This document shows positions 53,962-62,829 of a stretch of 64,000 nt of DNA, one piece after another; position 1 is the first letter of the stretch; each line of letters begins with the position of its first letter. The translations under genes and the position numbers were made by a program. The notes below the pieces were generated by a model. That model was not told where the DNA came from. It ran no database searches and saw only the letters and a list, made by a program, of their open reading frames with translations. Source of the stretch: Stenotrophomonas lacuserhaii (GTDB taxonomy: Bacteria; Pseudomonadota; Gammaproteobacteria; Xanthomonadales; Xanthomonadaceae); the NCBI RefSeq assembly GCF_014836545.1, contig NZ_JACSQS010000011.1, forward strand, positions 29,790 to 93,789, written 5' to 3'.

Positions 53962-55511
53962 CCGTTGCCTCTCAGGCGTCGCAGCAGGTCGCGCTTGTCC
54001 ACCTTCCCACGCGGAGTCAGCGGCAGCGTATCCAGGGTCAGCAGGCGGGCCGGCACCGCATAGTACGGCAGCTGCCTCTGGGCATGCGTGCGTGCCTGCT
54101 GCACATCGGCGCTCACCGGTGTCAGCACGCTGGCCAGGGTGCGGGAATCCAGTTTCAGGGTCGCTGCCTGTTCGACGCTGCTGGCTTGCTCAAGCACGCG
54201 CGACACCGCGTCGAGTTCCACACGGAATCCACGGACTTTCACCTGGTCGTCGGTGCGTCCCAGATGCTCCAGTTCACCGTCGGAGGTCCAGCGGCCCAGG
54301 TCGCGCGTTCGGAACATCTTCCAACCGGCTCCCAGGAACGGATCATCGTGATAGCGCTCCGCCGTCAGCGCGGGATTGCCCGCGTAACCGGCGGTGACGC
54401 ATAGCCCGCCCGCCCACATTTCGCCTGTTTCGCCCACTGCGCAGGGCTGGAACTGTCCATCGAGCACGTAAACGGTGTTGTTCGGCGTAGGTTTGCCGAT
54501 ATTGATGTGGCCGCTGCCGCGCTGGTGGCGGTGCATCGTATTGACAATGGTGGTCTCGGTGGGGCCACAGCCGTTGAAGAACGTGCAGCGTTCGCCCCAG
54601 TGCGCGGCCAGGCTCTCCGCGCAGGGTTCGCCGGCAACGGCGACCGTCTGCAGCCTGCTGCACCGGTCGCGGTCCAGTCGACGGAGAATGGAAGGGGTAG
54701 CGATGATGACGTCCACGCTGGCCGCCGCCGCCTGCATGTCATCCTCCCGGATGATCAGGGTACCGCCTTGACAGAGCGTGCCCAGGATCTCCCAGGCGGA
54801 CATGTCGAATGCGATGTTGAGCAGCTGGCTGACCCGCATGCCGGGGCGGATGCCGAGGTTGCCGGGTGCGGTAAGCAGGATGTTGCACAGGTTGCGATGG
54901 GTCACCTTCACCCCATTGGGCATACCGGTGGTGCCCGATGTGTAGAGAACGAGGGCTGTCGAATCAGGCCGGACGCATTGCGGCAGCCACGCCGAGGCGC
55001 CGCCATGGCCCATGCTGTCTTCGATGACCAAGGTGCTGGCGCCGGACAGACTGCTTGCCAATTCATGATGCTCACGCAGGCACAGAAGTGTCTTGCAGCC
55101 AGCGTCGTCGACCAGCCGGGACAACAGCGCCGGCGGCACCAGGCGTATATCCTGCGGCACATATGCGGCCCCAAGCTTCAGGATGGCGATGATCGCCACC
55201 AGCATCGGGATGGAGCGGGTGACGAACAACCCAACGGCATCGCCGGTTCGTACGCCTGCCGCTTGCAGGCGCGCGGCCAGCTGGTCAGCGTCACGTACGA
55301 GGGCGGAATAGGTGATCGAGGTTGCACCATGCTGGGCTGCCACGGCACCGGGTTGGCGGTCTGCCCAGAAGGCAACGGCCTCGTGCACGAGTGCGTGATC
55401 CGGCGTAGCGGCCGGGCCGCAGCTCAATGTCCGGACGGCGATGTGGGGATGTTGCTGGATCGATGTGGGGGGCCAATTGCCTGCAAAGCAGGATGGAGCG
55501 TCGAAGACCAT
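53958..55511 (-). CDS. Stand-alone NRPS-type adenylation domain protein
   Basis: A 517-residue AMP-forming adenylation enzyme. All cores are visible: YTSGTTGMPNG (190-200), FDMSAWE (235-241), NGCGPTETT (313-321), MFRTRDLGRW (399-408), DDQVKVRGFRVEL (421-433) and TPRGKVDK (499-506) with the catalytic lysine. The aspartate in FDMSAWE is the residue that holds the alpha-amino group in amino-acid-activating domains, so an amino acid is the likely substrate. No carrier or condensation domain is fused or nearby. The ATG at 55511 has AAAGGA upstream. It is coupled (ATGA) to the membrane oxidoreductase. The 22-residue upstream extension has no support. Confidence 0.9.
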   Translation of the reverse strand: MVFDAPSCFAGNWPPTSIQQHPHIAVRTLSCGPAATPDHALVHEAVAFWADRQPGAVAAQHGATSITYSALVRDADQLAARLQAAGVRTGDAVGLFVTRSIPMLVAIIAILKLGAAYVPQDIRLVPPALLSRLVDDAGCKTLLCLREHHELASSLSGASTLVIEDSMGHGGASAWLPQCVRPDSTALVLYTSGTTGMPNGVKVTHRNLCNILLTAPGNLGIRPGMRVSQLLNIAFDMSAWEILGTLCQGGTLIIREDDMQAAAASVDVIIATPSILRRLDRDRCSRLQTVAVAGEPCAESLAAHWGERCTFFNGCGPTETTIVNTMHRHQRGSGHINIGKPTPNNTVYVLDGQFQPCAVGETGEMWAGGLCVTAGYAGNPALTAERYHDDPFLGAGWKMFRTRDLGRWTSDGELEHLGRTDDQVKVRGFRVELDAVSRVLEQASSVEQAATLKLDSRTLASVLTPVSADVQQARTHAQRQLPYYAVPARLLTLDTLPLTPRGKVDKRDLLRRLRGNG

Positions 55512-55931
55512 GAGTGTCCTTTCCGCGCGGACCGCGCAGGCTCGGAATCGATAGCGGTCCGTTTCAACCGCGGGCAAGTCTAAGAACGTTTCGGCGCTGT
55601 GAAATGTGAGCGATCACCGGGTCTTGGGCGATGTCCATTGAATTTTGAGATCGCACCAACGAGCATCAAAGCGCTTGCTGATTCATGTGTCTTGACGAGA
55701 CGCCGCTCGCCGCAAACGCCGTCAGCCACCGCGCACGGATCCCGCCCAGCAGCGTGCGCGGACTGTCGTGATGAACCAGCCGATGGGGGCGGACGGTGCA
55801 ATGGCGGCATGGCCGCGCAGGTGCCCGGCGGCCACGGTGTCCTGCTCTTCACTTTGCGTCAGCTAACGTCTGCCCAGTCCTTCAGGAGCGTGATCCATGC
55901 AATTGCTGGTTGTCGGTCCTTGAGTCCCGCC
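55512..55931. other. Gene-free divergent promoter region
   Basis: This 420-base gap lies between the adenylation gene and an MFS gene on the opposite strand. I see no conserved gene; the open frames are Arg/Pro-rich. The part from 55600 to 55720 is richer in A+T and probably holds the promoters of both units. No operator symmetry stands out. Confidence 0.6.
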
Positions 55932-57179
55932 ATGCATCGCCGCTCAATGTGGGTAGCGGCGCTCTCCACCGTCGTGGAGTGGTACGACTTCACCCTCTAC
56001 CTGTACTTCGCCACCGTGCTCTCACGGGTGTTCTTCGGCGGCGGCGAGACCGCCCTGTTGGTCACGCTTGCCGGCTTCGCGGTGTCCTACCTGATGCGTC
56101 CATTGGGCGCGCTGTGCTTCGGCCACCTGGGCGACCGTCTGGGTCGACGCTGGATGCTGCTCGCTTCGATGGCATTGATGGCCGCGGCGATGCTGGCCAC
56201 GGCGCTGCTGCCCACCCATGCCCAGATCGGTGCGGCCGCCGGCGTGCTGCTGTTGGCACTGCGCTGCGTGATGGCGTTTTCAGTGGGCGGCGAATACACC
56301 GGCGTGGTCGCCTACCTGCTGGAAAGCGCGCCGCCGCAGCGACGCGGGCTGGTCACCTCGCTGGCGTCCGCGGCAAGCGAGGTCGGGGCGTTGCTGGCGG
56401 TTGCGTTGTCGGCGCTGACCGTGGCGCTGTTGCCGCCGGCGGACCTGGATAGCTGGGGCTGGCGGATCCCGTTCTTCGTCGGCGCCGCGCTGGCGCTGCT
56501 GATCCTGCTGGCGCGCTCGGGCATGCACGAATCGCCTGAGTTCGAACGCCAGCAACGCGAAGGCAGCGTGCCCAGTGCGCCGATACGGCAGATCCTGCGC
56601 ACTCATCCGGGGGCAGTGGCGCGCACCTTCGCGATCTCCGCGCTGGGCTCGATCACGTACTACGTGGGCATCACCTATGTGCCGGCATTCCTGCATGCCA
56701 ATGGGCGCGGGGAGGGCGAGGCGTTGTGGCTGTCGACCATCGCCGCAGTGGCGGTGATCCTCGCCACCCCACTGTTCGGGCTGCTGTCGGACCGGTTTGG
56801 TCGGCGCCCGCTGCTGCTGGGGCTGACCCTGCTGTCGGCGCTGCTGCCGCTGTCGATGTTCGCGTGGATGGCGCAGGCATCGACGCTGGGCGTGGTCGGT
56901 GCAGCGGTCGTCCTGGCCTGCGTGGCTGGTGGCATCAGTGCCGTGGCGGCCTCGGCCACGGCCGAACAGTTCCCCGGCGAAGGTCGGCTGAGTGGACTGG
57001 CACTGGGCGTGACCATGGCCACGGCGGTATTCGGTGGCGCCACGCCGTGGCTGGCGCAGTGGTGGGTGGAGCGCAGCGGGTGGAACGCTGCGCCCGGTGC
57101 GATGATCGCCATCGTCGCGGTGCTGGTGCTGCCGGTGCTGTGGCGCCTGCCGGAAACCCGCCCGGCACCGCTGCGGTAG
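55932..57179 (+). CDS. MFS transporter, metabolite:H+ symporter (MHS) type
   Basis: A 415-residue inner-membrane protein with about 12 hydrophobic segments. The start STVVEWYDFTLYLYFATVLS and the loop GHLGDRLGRRWML identify the MHS branch, whose members carry proline, betaine, citrate, ketoglutarate or shikimate. SVGGEYTGVVAYLLESAPPQRRG after the fourth helix is also typical. The substrate is unknown. The start at 55932 gives MHRRSMWVAALS just before the first helix. It is divergent from the adenylation gene, so a link is possible but unproven. Confidence 0.9.
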   Translation: MHRRSMWVAALSTVVEWYDFTLYLYFATVLSRVFFGGGETALLVTLAGFAVSYLMRPLGALCFGHLGDRLGRRWMLLASMALMAAAMLATALLPTHAQIGAAAGVLLLALRCVMAFSVGGEYTGVVAYLLESAPPQRRGLVTSLASAASEVGALLAVALSALTVALLPPADLDSWGWRIPFFVGAALALLILLARSGMHESPEFERQQREGSVPSAPIRQILRTHPGAVARTFAISALGSITYYVGITYVPAFLHANGRGEGEALWLSTIAAVAVILATPLFGLLSDRFGRRPLLLGLTLLSALLPLSMFAWMAQASTLGVVGAAVVLACVAGGISAVAASATAEQFPGEGRLSGLALGVTMATAVFGGATPWLAQWWVERSGWNAAPGAMIAIVAVLVLPVLWRLPETRPAPLR

Positions 57180-57243
57180 CGGCCCGCAGGGTGCCGGTCA
57201 GGACGAACGGCATAGCCACGCCCGGCGCGCGCAGCGGACGGCC

Positions 57244-57264
57244 GTGACGACCAACGGTCGTCAC
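57244..57264. repeat. SMAG-like hairpin after the MFS gene
   Basis: A perfect nine-base stem (57244-57252 with 57256-57264) with a three-base loop, followed by CCACC. It has the same stem as the units at 23307, 23351 and 58399, and lies between two convergent genes. Confidence 0.85.
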
Positions 57265-57300
57265 CCACCACCAGAGGACGGCCAGCGGCGGTTCCTGCCG

Positions 57301-58251
57301 TTACAGCGACAGGGTTCTTTCGATGTCGGCCAGCACGGCGCTGGCATCCACGCCGATCGCGATCGACTGCATCGCCTGGCCGTCCCAAACGCTGGGACCG
57401 AAGGCCATGCCGGCCGGCTTGGGGATGGTCATCCCGCGTGCCACGCCGTCGGTGGCCACGCGTACGCTGGCATGCTCGAATTCGAACAGTTCTGGCCGCG
57501 TCAGCGCGATGCAGGCACAGCAGTCGTGCACCACCATGCCCTTGTGGCCGGCCTGCAGGTAGAAGTCGACATAGTCCTGCGACAGCGCACGCACCAGGTC
57601 CGCATCGGCGCCACCGGCGTGGGCCAGTGCATCCAGTCCGTGGCGATCCATCTCCACCTGGGTGGTGACGTCCAGGCCGATGGCAGTCACCGGCCAGCTG
57701 GCGGTGAATACGATGTCGGCGGCTTCAGCGTCGCCCCAGATGTTGGCCTCGGCGGCCGGGGTGATGTTGCCGTTGACATGGAAGGCGCCTCCCATGATCA
57801 CCACGCCGCGCACCAGCGAGGCGATATCCGGCGCTTCGCGCAGGGCCAGTGCCAGGTTGGTCATGCGCCCCACGGCGATCAGGGTGACCTGGCCCGGCTG
57901 CGCACGGACCAGGTCGATGATCAGCTGGTGCGCGCTGCGCGGATCGGCGGCCACGTCCAGCTGCGCCGGCACCGGGTGGTTGCCCAGGCCGTTGTCACCG
58001 TGGATGTGCACCGGCCAGGCTTCGGGCTGGGCATCGGGCTGCAGCGGGCCGGCGGCGCCGCGCGCCACGGGTGCGTCCAGGCCCCAGGCCTGCTTCAGGA
58101 ACAGTGCGTTGTGGGTGGTCGATTCGACGGCGGCATTGCCGAACACGGTGGTGACGGCCAGCAGGTTCACCTGCGGGTGCTTGTGCAGGTACAGCAGCGC
58201 CAGGGCGTCGTCGACGCCCGGGTCGGTATCGAAAATAACGTTGTGCATCAT
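57301..58251 (-). CDS. Inosine/uridine-preferring nucleoside hydrolase
   Basis: A 316-residue cytoplasmic hydrolase that splits ribonucleosides into base and ribose. The calcium-binding DTDPGVDDA motif is at residues about 8-16, with GNAAVESTTHNAL, IHGDNGLGN, VIMGGAFHVNGNITPAAEANIWGD and VVHDCCACIAL further along, all in family positions. The late histidine-aspartate (VHD) is present. The ATG pair at 58251/58248 is preceded by GAAGAAG. It stands alone, flanked by SMAG-like repeats on both sides. Purine or pyrimidine preference cannot be told by eye. Confidence 0.93.
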   Translation of the reverse strand: MMHNVIFDTDPGVDDALALLYLHKHPQVNLLAVTTVFGNAAVESTTHNALFLKQAWGLDAPVARGAAGPLQPDAQPEAWPVHIHGDNGLGNHPVPAQLDVAADPRSAHQLIIDLVRAQPGQVTLIAVGRMTNLALALREAPDIASLVRGVVIMGGAFHVNGNITPAAEANIWGDAEAADIVFTASWPVTAIGLDVTTQVEMDRHGLDALAHAGGADADLVRALSQDYVDFYLQAGHKGMVVHDCCACIALTRPELFEFEHASVRVATDGVARGMTIPKPAGMAFGPSVWDGQAMQSIAIGVDASAVLADIERTLSL

Positions 58252-58362
58252 GTTGTTTTTCTTCTTCTGTCCGGGGTGGTGCGGGGCGCGCTCAGCGGCT
58301 GCCCGTAGCGTAGTGTCTCAAGTGTCCGGACATGATGACAGGCGGGCCCGGCGAGAGGGGGC

Positions 58363-58550
58363 TGACGACCAGTGGTCGTCATTCCCGGGCCGAAGAGCGT
58401 GACGACCAACGGTCGTCACCCACCAGGGACGGTCGTCACCCACCAGGGACGGTCGTCACCCACCAGGGGGCGGCAATGCCCATCGGTAGCGCCGAGCCAC
58501 GCTCGGCGAGCGCAGCGGGAGGGGCTGACGACCAACGGTCGTCACCCACC
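58363..58550. repeat. Cluster of SMAG-like hairpins with a 20-bp triplicated unit
   Basis: This gene-free block contains hairpins at 58363-58381, 58399-58419, 58486-58507 (GTAG head) and 58526-58544. A 20-base unit made of the right half-stem plus CCACCAGGGAC is repeated three times in tandem (58411-58470, last copy slightly changed). It fills most of the 308-base gap between the nucleoside hydrolase start and the receptor stop. Confidence 0.9.
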
Positions 58551-58559
58551 GAGGACAGT

Positions 58560-60716
58560 TCAGTACTTCCAGCGCAGGCTGAAGGCCACGAAGCGCGGTT
58601 CGCCGTAATTGTTGTAGTCCAGGTTGGCCCAGTAGGTCTTGTCGAGCGCGTTGCGCATGCTCAGCGTGGCGCTCCAGCTGTCGCTGATGCGGTAGCTGGC
58701 GTTGAACTGCACCAGCGCATACGCCGGCTGGTTGACCGTCACCGTGCCGCCCGGCGGGTAGGGCACGTTGAAGCCCTGCACCTTGCTCTGCCACTGCACG
58801 CCACCACCCAGGGTCAGGCGCTCCCAGGCGCCACGCAGGCGCACGCTGGTGTTGAGCTGCAGGAAGTCTTCGGGCAGGTTCGCATACAGCAGGTCGGTGG
58901 CCGCGCGGGTCACCTTGACGTGGGTGAATCCGGCATTGACCGTCCAGCCCGGCAGGATCTCGCCGTTGAGGTCCATTTCCCAACCGCGCGCCTTGGTGCC
59001 ATTGATGCCGATGTAGGCCGAGCTGCCATCGCTGAGCGAACCGTCCGGCACGCTGGCATCGCGCACGGCGTAGTTGTCCTGCTTCGCTTCGAACACCGCG
59101 GCATTGGCGGTGAAGCGGCCGTCCAGCCACTGCGACTTGATGCCTGCCTCGACATTGGACCCTTCCACCGGGGCCAGCAGGTTCTCGTTGCGGTCCTTGT
59201 AGTTCTGCGGATTGAAGACCTCGGTGTAGCTGGCGTACCCGGAAACATTCGGAGTGATGTCATACACCAGGCCCACGTACGGGGTGACTTCGTCATCCAC
59301 CTTGTAGGCGCCGCTGGTGGCGGTGTAGGTGTTGGCGGTGCTGTAGGCGCGGGTGCGGGTTTCCCACGAACTCAGGCGCGCGCCGGCGATCAGCGAAAGC
59401 GGTTCTGCCAGGCGCAGGCGGGTGGAGGCGTACACGCCGCGCTGCGTGGTGCGCGCATCGCGGTGCGCGCCGGTGCGGTTGACCACCAGCTCCGGCGCAT
59501 TGCCATCCCAGGTGTGGATGTTGGGGATGTCGTAGCGCCAGCCGCCGGTGGGGGTCATGGTCCAGGCGGTGGACTGCAGATCGGAGAAGCTGCCACCGAA
59601 CACCACGTCGTGCTCGCGGCCGAACAGCCCGAAGGTGCCCGACAGATACACGTCCACGCCCTTGCGGGTGTCGTCTGTCTCGCCCGCTGCACCCAGCAGG
59701 TAGATGCCTGCACCGGTCGTCGCATCCGGATACCCGCTGCCGTACACGCGCACGTTCTGCACGTTGCCGCGGGTGTAGGCGGTGTTGACCTTCAGCAGCC
59801 AGTTTTCGCCGAAACGCTGTTCCAGGTTGGCGAACGCGGTGCTGGTCTGGCGCTGCCACCTGGCCCAGTCCGGGGCCAGGTTGGTGCTGCGCGGCAGGTG
59901 CGAGAAGCTGCCGTCGCTGTTGAAGAACGGCACCGTGCCCCAGGTGGTGGCGGTGGGGTTGTTGTCCTGGGTCTGGAAGCCGACGGTGACGGTGGTGGAC
60001 TCGGTCAGGTCGCCTTCCAGTACCGCCATGCCGGACATCTTGTCCTCGCTGTAGCGGTCGTAGTAGTAGTCCTTGTCCTGCCAGGCGGCGACCACGCGGC
60101 TGCGGAAGCGGCCATCGGCGGTCAGCGGCGCGTTGACGTCGGCCTGCATGCGGCGGAAGTCCCAGCTGCCGGCACTGACCGCGAAGGATGCGTCGAAGTC
60201 CTTGCCCGGGCGCTTGCGCAGCAGGTTGACCGTGGCCGACGGGACGCCGGCGCCGCTGAGCAGGCCATTGGCACCGCGGATCACTTCGATGCGGTCGTAG
60301 AAGGCGGTGTCGTATTCCTGGTTGGTCGAGCCACTGTAGGTCGGCAGGCCGTCCACCTGGAAGTCGGTGATTGCGAACCCGCGCGCGTAGTACAGCGGGC
60401 GCTGGGTGTCGTAGAAGGAGACGTTGACGCCGGTGACGTTGCGCATCACATCGTTGATGCTGAACAGCGATTCGTCCTGCAGGCGCTCCAGCCCGATCAC
60501 GGTGCTGGACTGCGGCGTCTCCTGCAGGGTGATCGGCAGGCGCGTGGTGCTGGATGCAACGGCGCGGCTGCCGCGCACGCTGACTTCGTCGAGGGTCTTG
60601 GCATCCGGGGCGGCGCCGGCATCGGCAAAGGTATCGGCCAGGGCCGGCGCGGTGGACAGCGCGGCCAGCAGGGCAACGGTCAGCGGTGCGTGGCGGAAGG
60701 AGGGAATGGCAGTCAT
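58560..60716 (-). CDS. TonB-dependent siderophore receptor (FhuE/FpvA-like)
   Basis: A 718-residue outer-membrane receptor for ferric siderophores. The signal peptide ends in STAPALA (about residue 27). A TonB-box-like LDEVSVRG follows at about 42-49. The plug contains LPITLQETPQSSTVIG, INDVMRNVTGVNVSFYDTQRPLYYARGF and DRIEVIRGANGLLSGAG, typical of the coprogen/pyoverdine-type group. The barrel ends in FVAFSLRWKY, the outer-membrane sorting end. A Fur-box match lies 80 bases upstream. It has no N-terminal signalling domain, so sigma-factor control is unlikely. The siderophore is unknown. Confidence 0.94.
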   Translation of the reverse strand: MTAIPSFRHAPLTVALLAALSTAPALADTFADAGAAPDAKTLDEVSVRGSRAVASSTTRLPITLQETPQSSTVIGLERLQDESLFSINDVMRNVTGVNVSFYDTQRPLYYARGFAITDFQVDGLPTYSGSTNQEYDTAFYDRIEVIRGANGLLSGAGVPSATVNLLRKRPGKDFDASFAVSAGSWDFRRMQADVNAPLTADGRFRSRVVAAWQDKDYYYDRYSEDKMSGMAVLEGDLTESTTVTVGFQTQDNNPTATTWGTVPFFNSDGSFSHLPRSTNLAPDWARWQRQTSTAFANLEQRFGENWLLKVNTAYTRGNVQNVRVYGSGYPDATTGAGIYLLGAAGETDDTRKGVDVYLSGTFGLFGREHDVVFGGSFSDLQSTAWTMTPTGGWRYDIPNIHTWDGNAPELVVNRTGAHRDARTTQRGVYASTRLRLAEPLSLIAGARLSSWETRTRAYSTANTYTATSGAYKVDDEVTPYVGLVYDITPNVSGYASYTEVFNPQNYKDRNENLLAPVEGSNVEAGIKSQWLDGRFTANAAVFEAKQDNYAVRDASVPDGSLSDGSSAYIGINGTKARGWEMDLNGEILPGWTVNAGFTHVKVTRAATDLLYANLPEDFLQLNTSVRLRGAWERLTLGGGVQWQSKVQGFNVPYPPGGTVTVNQPAYALVQFNASYRISDSWSATLSMRNALDKTYWANLDYNNYGEPRFVAFSLRWKY

Positions 60717-60795
60717 GGCGGCTTCGATGTGGGCGTGTGAGTCAGGCAGGGCAACGCCGGCGCAGGGGCCGGCAGCAGCTGGATCAGGGGCCTTA

Positions 60796-60813
60796 AATGT
60801 AAATGATTATCAA
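60796..60813 (-). promoter_or_regulatory. Fur box candidate
   Basis: On the minus strand the site reads TTGATAATCATTTACATT, which fits the 19-base Fur consensus at most positions. It is 80 bases upstream of the siderophore receptor start, so iron repression is expected. Confidence 0.75.
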
Positions 60814-60858
60814 AGCCGTTACAATTCGCATCGCTCGGGCGCGCCAGACAGATACAGA

Positions 60859-60882
60859 AACGGCCACCCGAAGGTGGCCGTT
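60859..60882 (-). terminator. Terminator candidate of mqo
   Basis: A perfect ten-base stem (60859-60868 with 60873-60882) has a TTCG loop when read on the minus strand. It starts 29 bases after the mqo stop. The T run is poor. Confidence 0.65.
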
Positions 60883-60910
60883 GGTGTGTTGCCGGAAGCG
60901 CGCCGCAGGA

Positions 60911-62617
60911 TTACAGCGCCTGCAGTTCCTCGTTCCTGTTGCGCTTTTCCTGCGGCGGCAACGGCGTTTCAGCCGGGCGCGCCACGGTCGCCGGAATGGC
61001 GGGCGGCTGGGCCACGTCGGCCGGCACGTCCAGGAACGGCAGCTTCAGCGTCTGGCTGGTCAGTGTGCGGATTTCGTTGGTCAGCGCCGGGCTCTCGTTG
61101 AGCTTGCGGCCGTAGGACGGCACGATCTCGCGCAGGCGGGTTTCCCAGCCGGCCTTCATCTCTTCCGGGAAGGCCTTGGCCATCAGGTCGAGCATGATCG
61201 GCGGCGAGGTCGAGGCACCCGGCGACGCCCCCAGCAGCGCGGCCAGGGTGTGGTCCTTGTCGGTCACGATCTCCGTGCCGAACTGCAGCAGCGGACCTTT
61301 TTCCGGGTCGTTCTTGATGATCTGCACGCGCTGTCCGGCGGTGACCAGGGTCCAGTCCTCGCGCTTGGCGTTGGGGTAGTACTTGACCAGCTCGGCCTGG
61401 CGGTCGTCGTCGTTCAGCTGGGCCTGGCTCATCAGGTACTTCACCAGGTCCAGGTTGTCCGCGCCCACGTTCAGCATCGGCGCCACGTTGCTGTGGGTGA
61501 CCGACGAATACAGGTCGAACCACGAGCCGTGCTTGAGGAACTTGGTGCTGTACAACGCGAACGGTCCGAACAGAACCACCGGCTTGCCATCAAGCTTGCG
61601 CGAATCCAGGTGCGGCACCGACATCGGCGGCGAACCGGTTTCGGCCATGCCGTAGGCCTTGACCCCATGGCGCGAGGCGATTGCCGGGTCCTTGAACGCA
61701 AGGAACTGGCCGCCGACGGGGAAACCGCCGTAGTTCTTCGACTCCGGGATGCCCGACAGCTGCAACAGCTTCAGCGCGGCGCCACCGGCGCCAATGAAGA
61801 CGAAGCGCGCGTGGGTGGTGCTCTCGTTGCCGGACTTGAGGTCCTTGACGGTCACGTTCCAGGTCTTGTCGTCGTTCTGGCGCAGCGCACTCACTTCATG
61901 ACCCAGGTGCAGGCCGAAGTTCGGACTGCGCTTGAGCCCGTCGGTGAGCTGGCGGGTGATCACGCCGAAGTTGACGTCGGTGCCCAGCGGCATCCAGGTC
62001 GCGGCAACCTTCTGGTTCGGGTCGCGACCTTCCATCAGCAGCGGGGCCCATGCCTTGATCTGCGCGGGATCTTCGGAGTACTGCATGCCGTAGAACAGCG
62101 GATTCTTCACCATTGCCTGCTGGCGCTTGCGCAGGAAATTGATGTTTTCATCGCCCCACACGAAGCTCATGTGCGGGGTGGCGTTGATGAAATCGCTCGG
62201 CTGGCTCAGGCGGCCCTGGCGCACCTGGTGCGACCAGAACTGGCGCGAGATCTCGAACTGTTCGGCGATGCCGACCGCGCGCTTGGTCTCGATGCTGCCA
62301 TCGGGCAGCTCAGGCGTGTAGTTCAGCTCGGCGAATGCGGAGTGCCCGGTGCCGGCATTGTTCCAGCCGTCCGAGCTCTCCTGGGCCACGCCGTCGAGCC
62401 GCTCGTAGATCTGGATGTTCCAGTCCGGCTGCAGTTCCTGCAGGTAGGTGGCCAAGGTGACGCTCATGATGCCAGCGCCGACCAGCACCACATCGACGGG
62501 TTTTTCGTTGCTTGCCGCCGGCACCGAGCGCGTGGTGAGCGGCCAGTACAGGAACAGTACCGACGACACCAACAGCAGCACGAGCAGGGCGGCTAAAGCC
62601 TTGCCAAATTTCTTCAT
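60911..62617 (-). CDS. mqo: Malate:quinone oxidoreductase with N-terminal membrane anchor
   Basis: A 568-residue FAD enzyme that oxidises malate to oxaloacetate and passes electrons to quinone. Residues 7-28 are a hydrophobic anchor ([18 protein letters not shown]). The FAD loop [18 protein letters not shown] is at about 42-59. [19 protein letters not shown] and the C-terminal [17 protein letters not shown] are Mqo signatures. Most Mqo proteins are peripheral and about 490-540 residues, so the anchor and the Pro-rich tail (about 545-560) explain the extra length. The ATG at 62617 opens the anchor. A role in the citric acid cycle and respiration is expected. Confidence 0.94.
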   Translation of the reverse strand: MKKFGKALAALLVLLLVSSVLFLYWPLTTRSVPAASNEKPVDVVLVGAGIMSVTLATYLQELQPDWNIQIYERLDGVAQESSDGWNNAGTGHSAFAELNYTPELPDGSIETKRAVGIAEQFEISRQFWSHQVRQGRLSQPSDFINATPHMSFVWGDENINFLRKRQQAMVKNPLFYGMQYSEDPAQIKAWAPLLMEGRDPNQKVAATWMPLGTDVNFGVITRQLTDGLKRSPNFGLHLGHEVSALRQNDDKTWNVTVKDLKSGNESTTHARFVFIGAGGAALKLLQLSGIPESKNYGGFPVGGQFLAFKDPAIASRHGVKAYGMAETGSPPMSVPHLDSRKLDGKPVVLFGPFALYSTKFLKHGSWFDLYSSVTHSNVAPMLNVGADNLDLVKYLMSQAQLNDDDRQAELVKYYPNAKREDWTLVTAGQRVQIIKNDPEKGPLLQFGTEIVTDKDHTLAALLGASPGASTSPPIMLDLMAKAFPEEMKAGWETRLREIVPSYGRKLNESPALTNEIRTLTSQTLKLPFLDVPADVAQPPAIPATVARPAETPLPPQEKRNRNEELQAL

Positions 62618-62829
62618 GGGAGTGATTCGTTTGGGGAGGGAATCAGGATGCGGGCCGGCCACATAGGCAGTGTGAAAACACGTCAACCAGCGCGTGAACT
62701 GCGTCGGATGAGGCCGGTCACGGCGTCCAGTGGGCCTATTTTACCCGGTTGTGGTCCTGATTTGGTGCGACGCAGCATCCTGCCAGAGACGCGGCGTGGG
62801 ACGTGCCGCGCCGACCAGCCCTGAATGGC

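Noticed and set aside
52669-55511. Adenylation gene as part of a non-ribosomal peptide cluster
   Set aside because: No condensation, carrier or thioesterase domain, and no phosphopantetheinyl transferase in the window.
55580-55852. 90-codon minus-strand frame upstream of the adenylation gene
   Set aside because: No conserved pattern, and composition is as expected from random high-GC sequence.
47189-58337. Shared 14 bases GTCCGGACATGATG at 47189 and 58324 as a common operator
   Set aside because: Two copies only; the first includes a start codon and the genes nearby have no common theme. Coincidence is likely.
58411-58470. Possible CRISPR-like array
   Set aside because: The three 20-base units are directly adjacent with no spacers, and no cas gene is present.
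60803-62596. 597-codon open frame opposite mqo
   Set aside because: Same reason: the minus strand gives a full Mqo, and the plus frame has no recognisable domain or ribosome-binding site.
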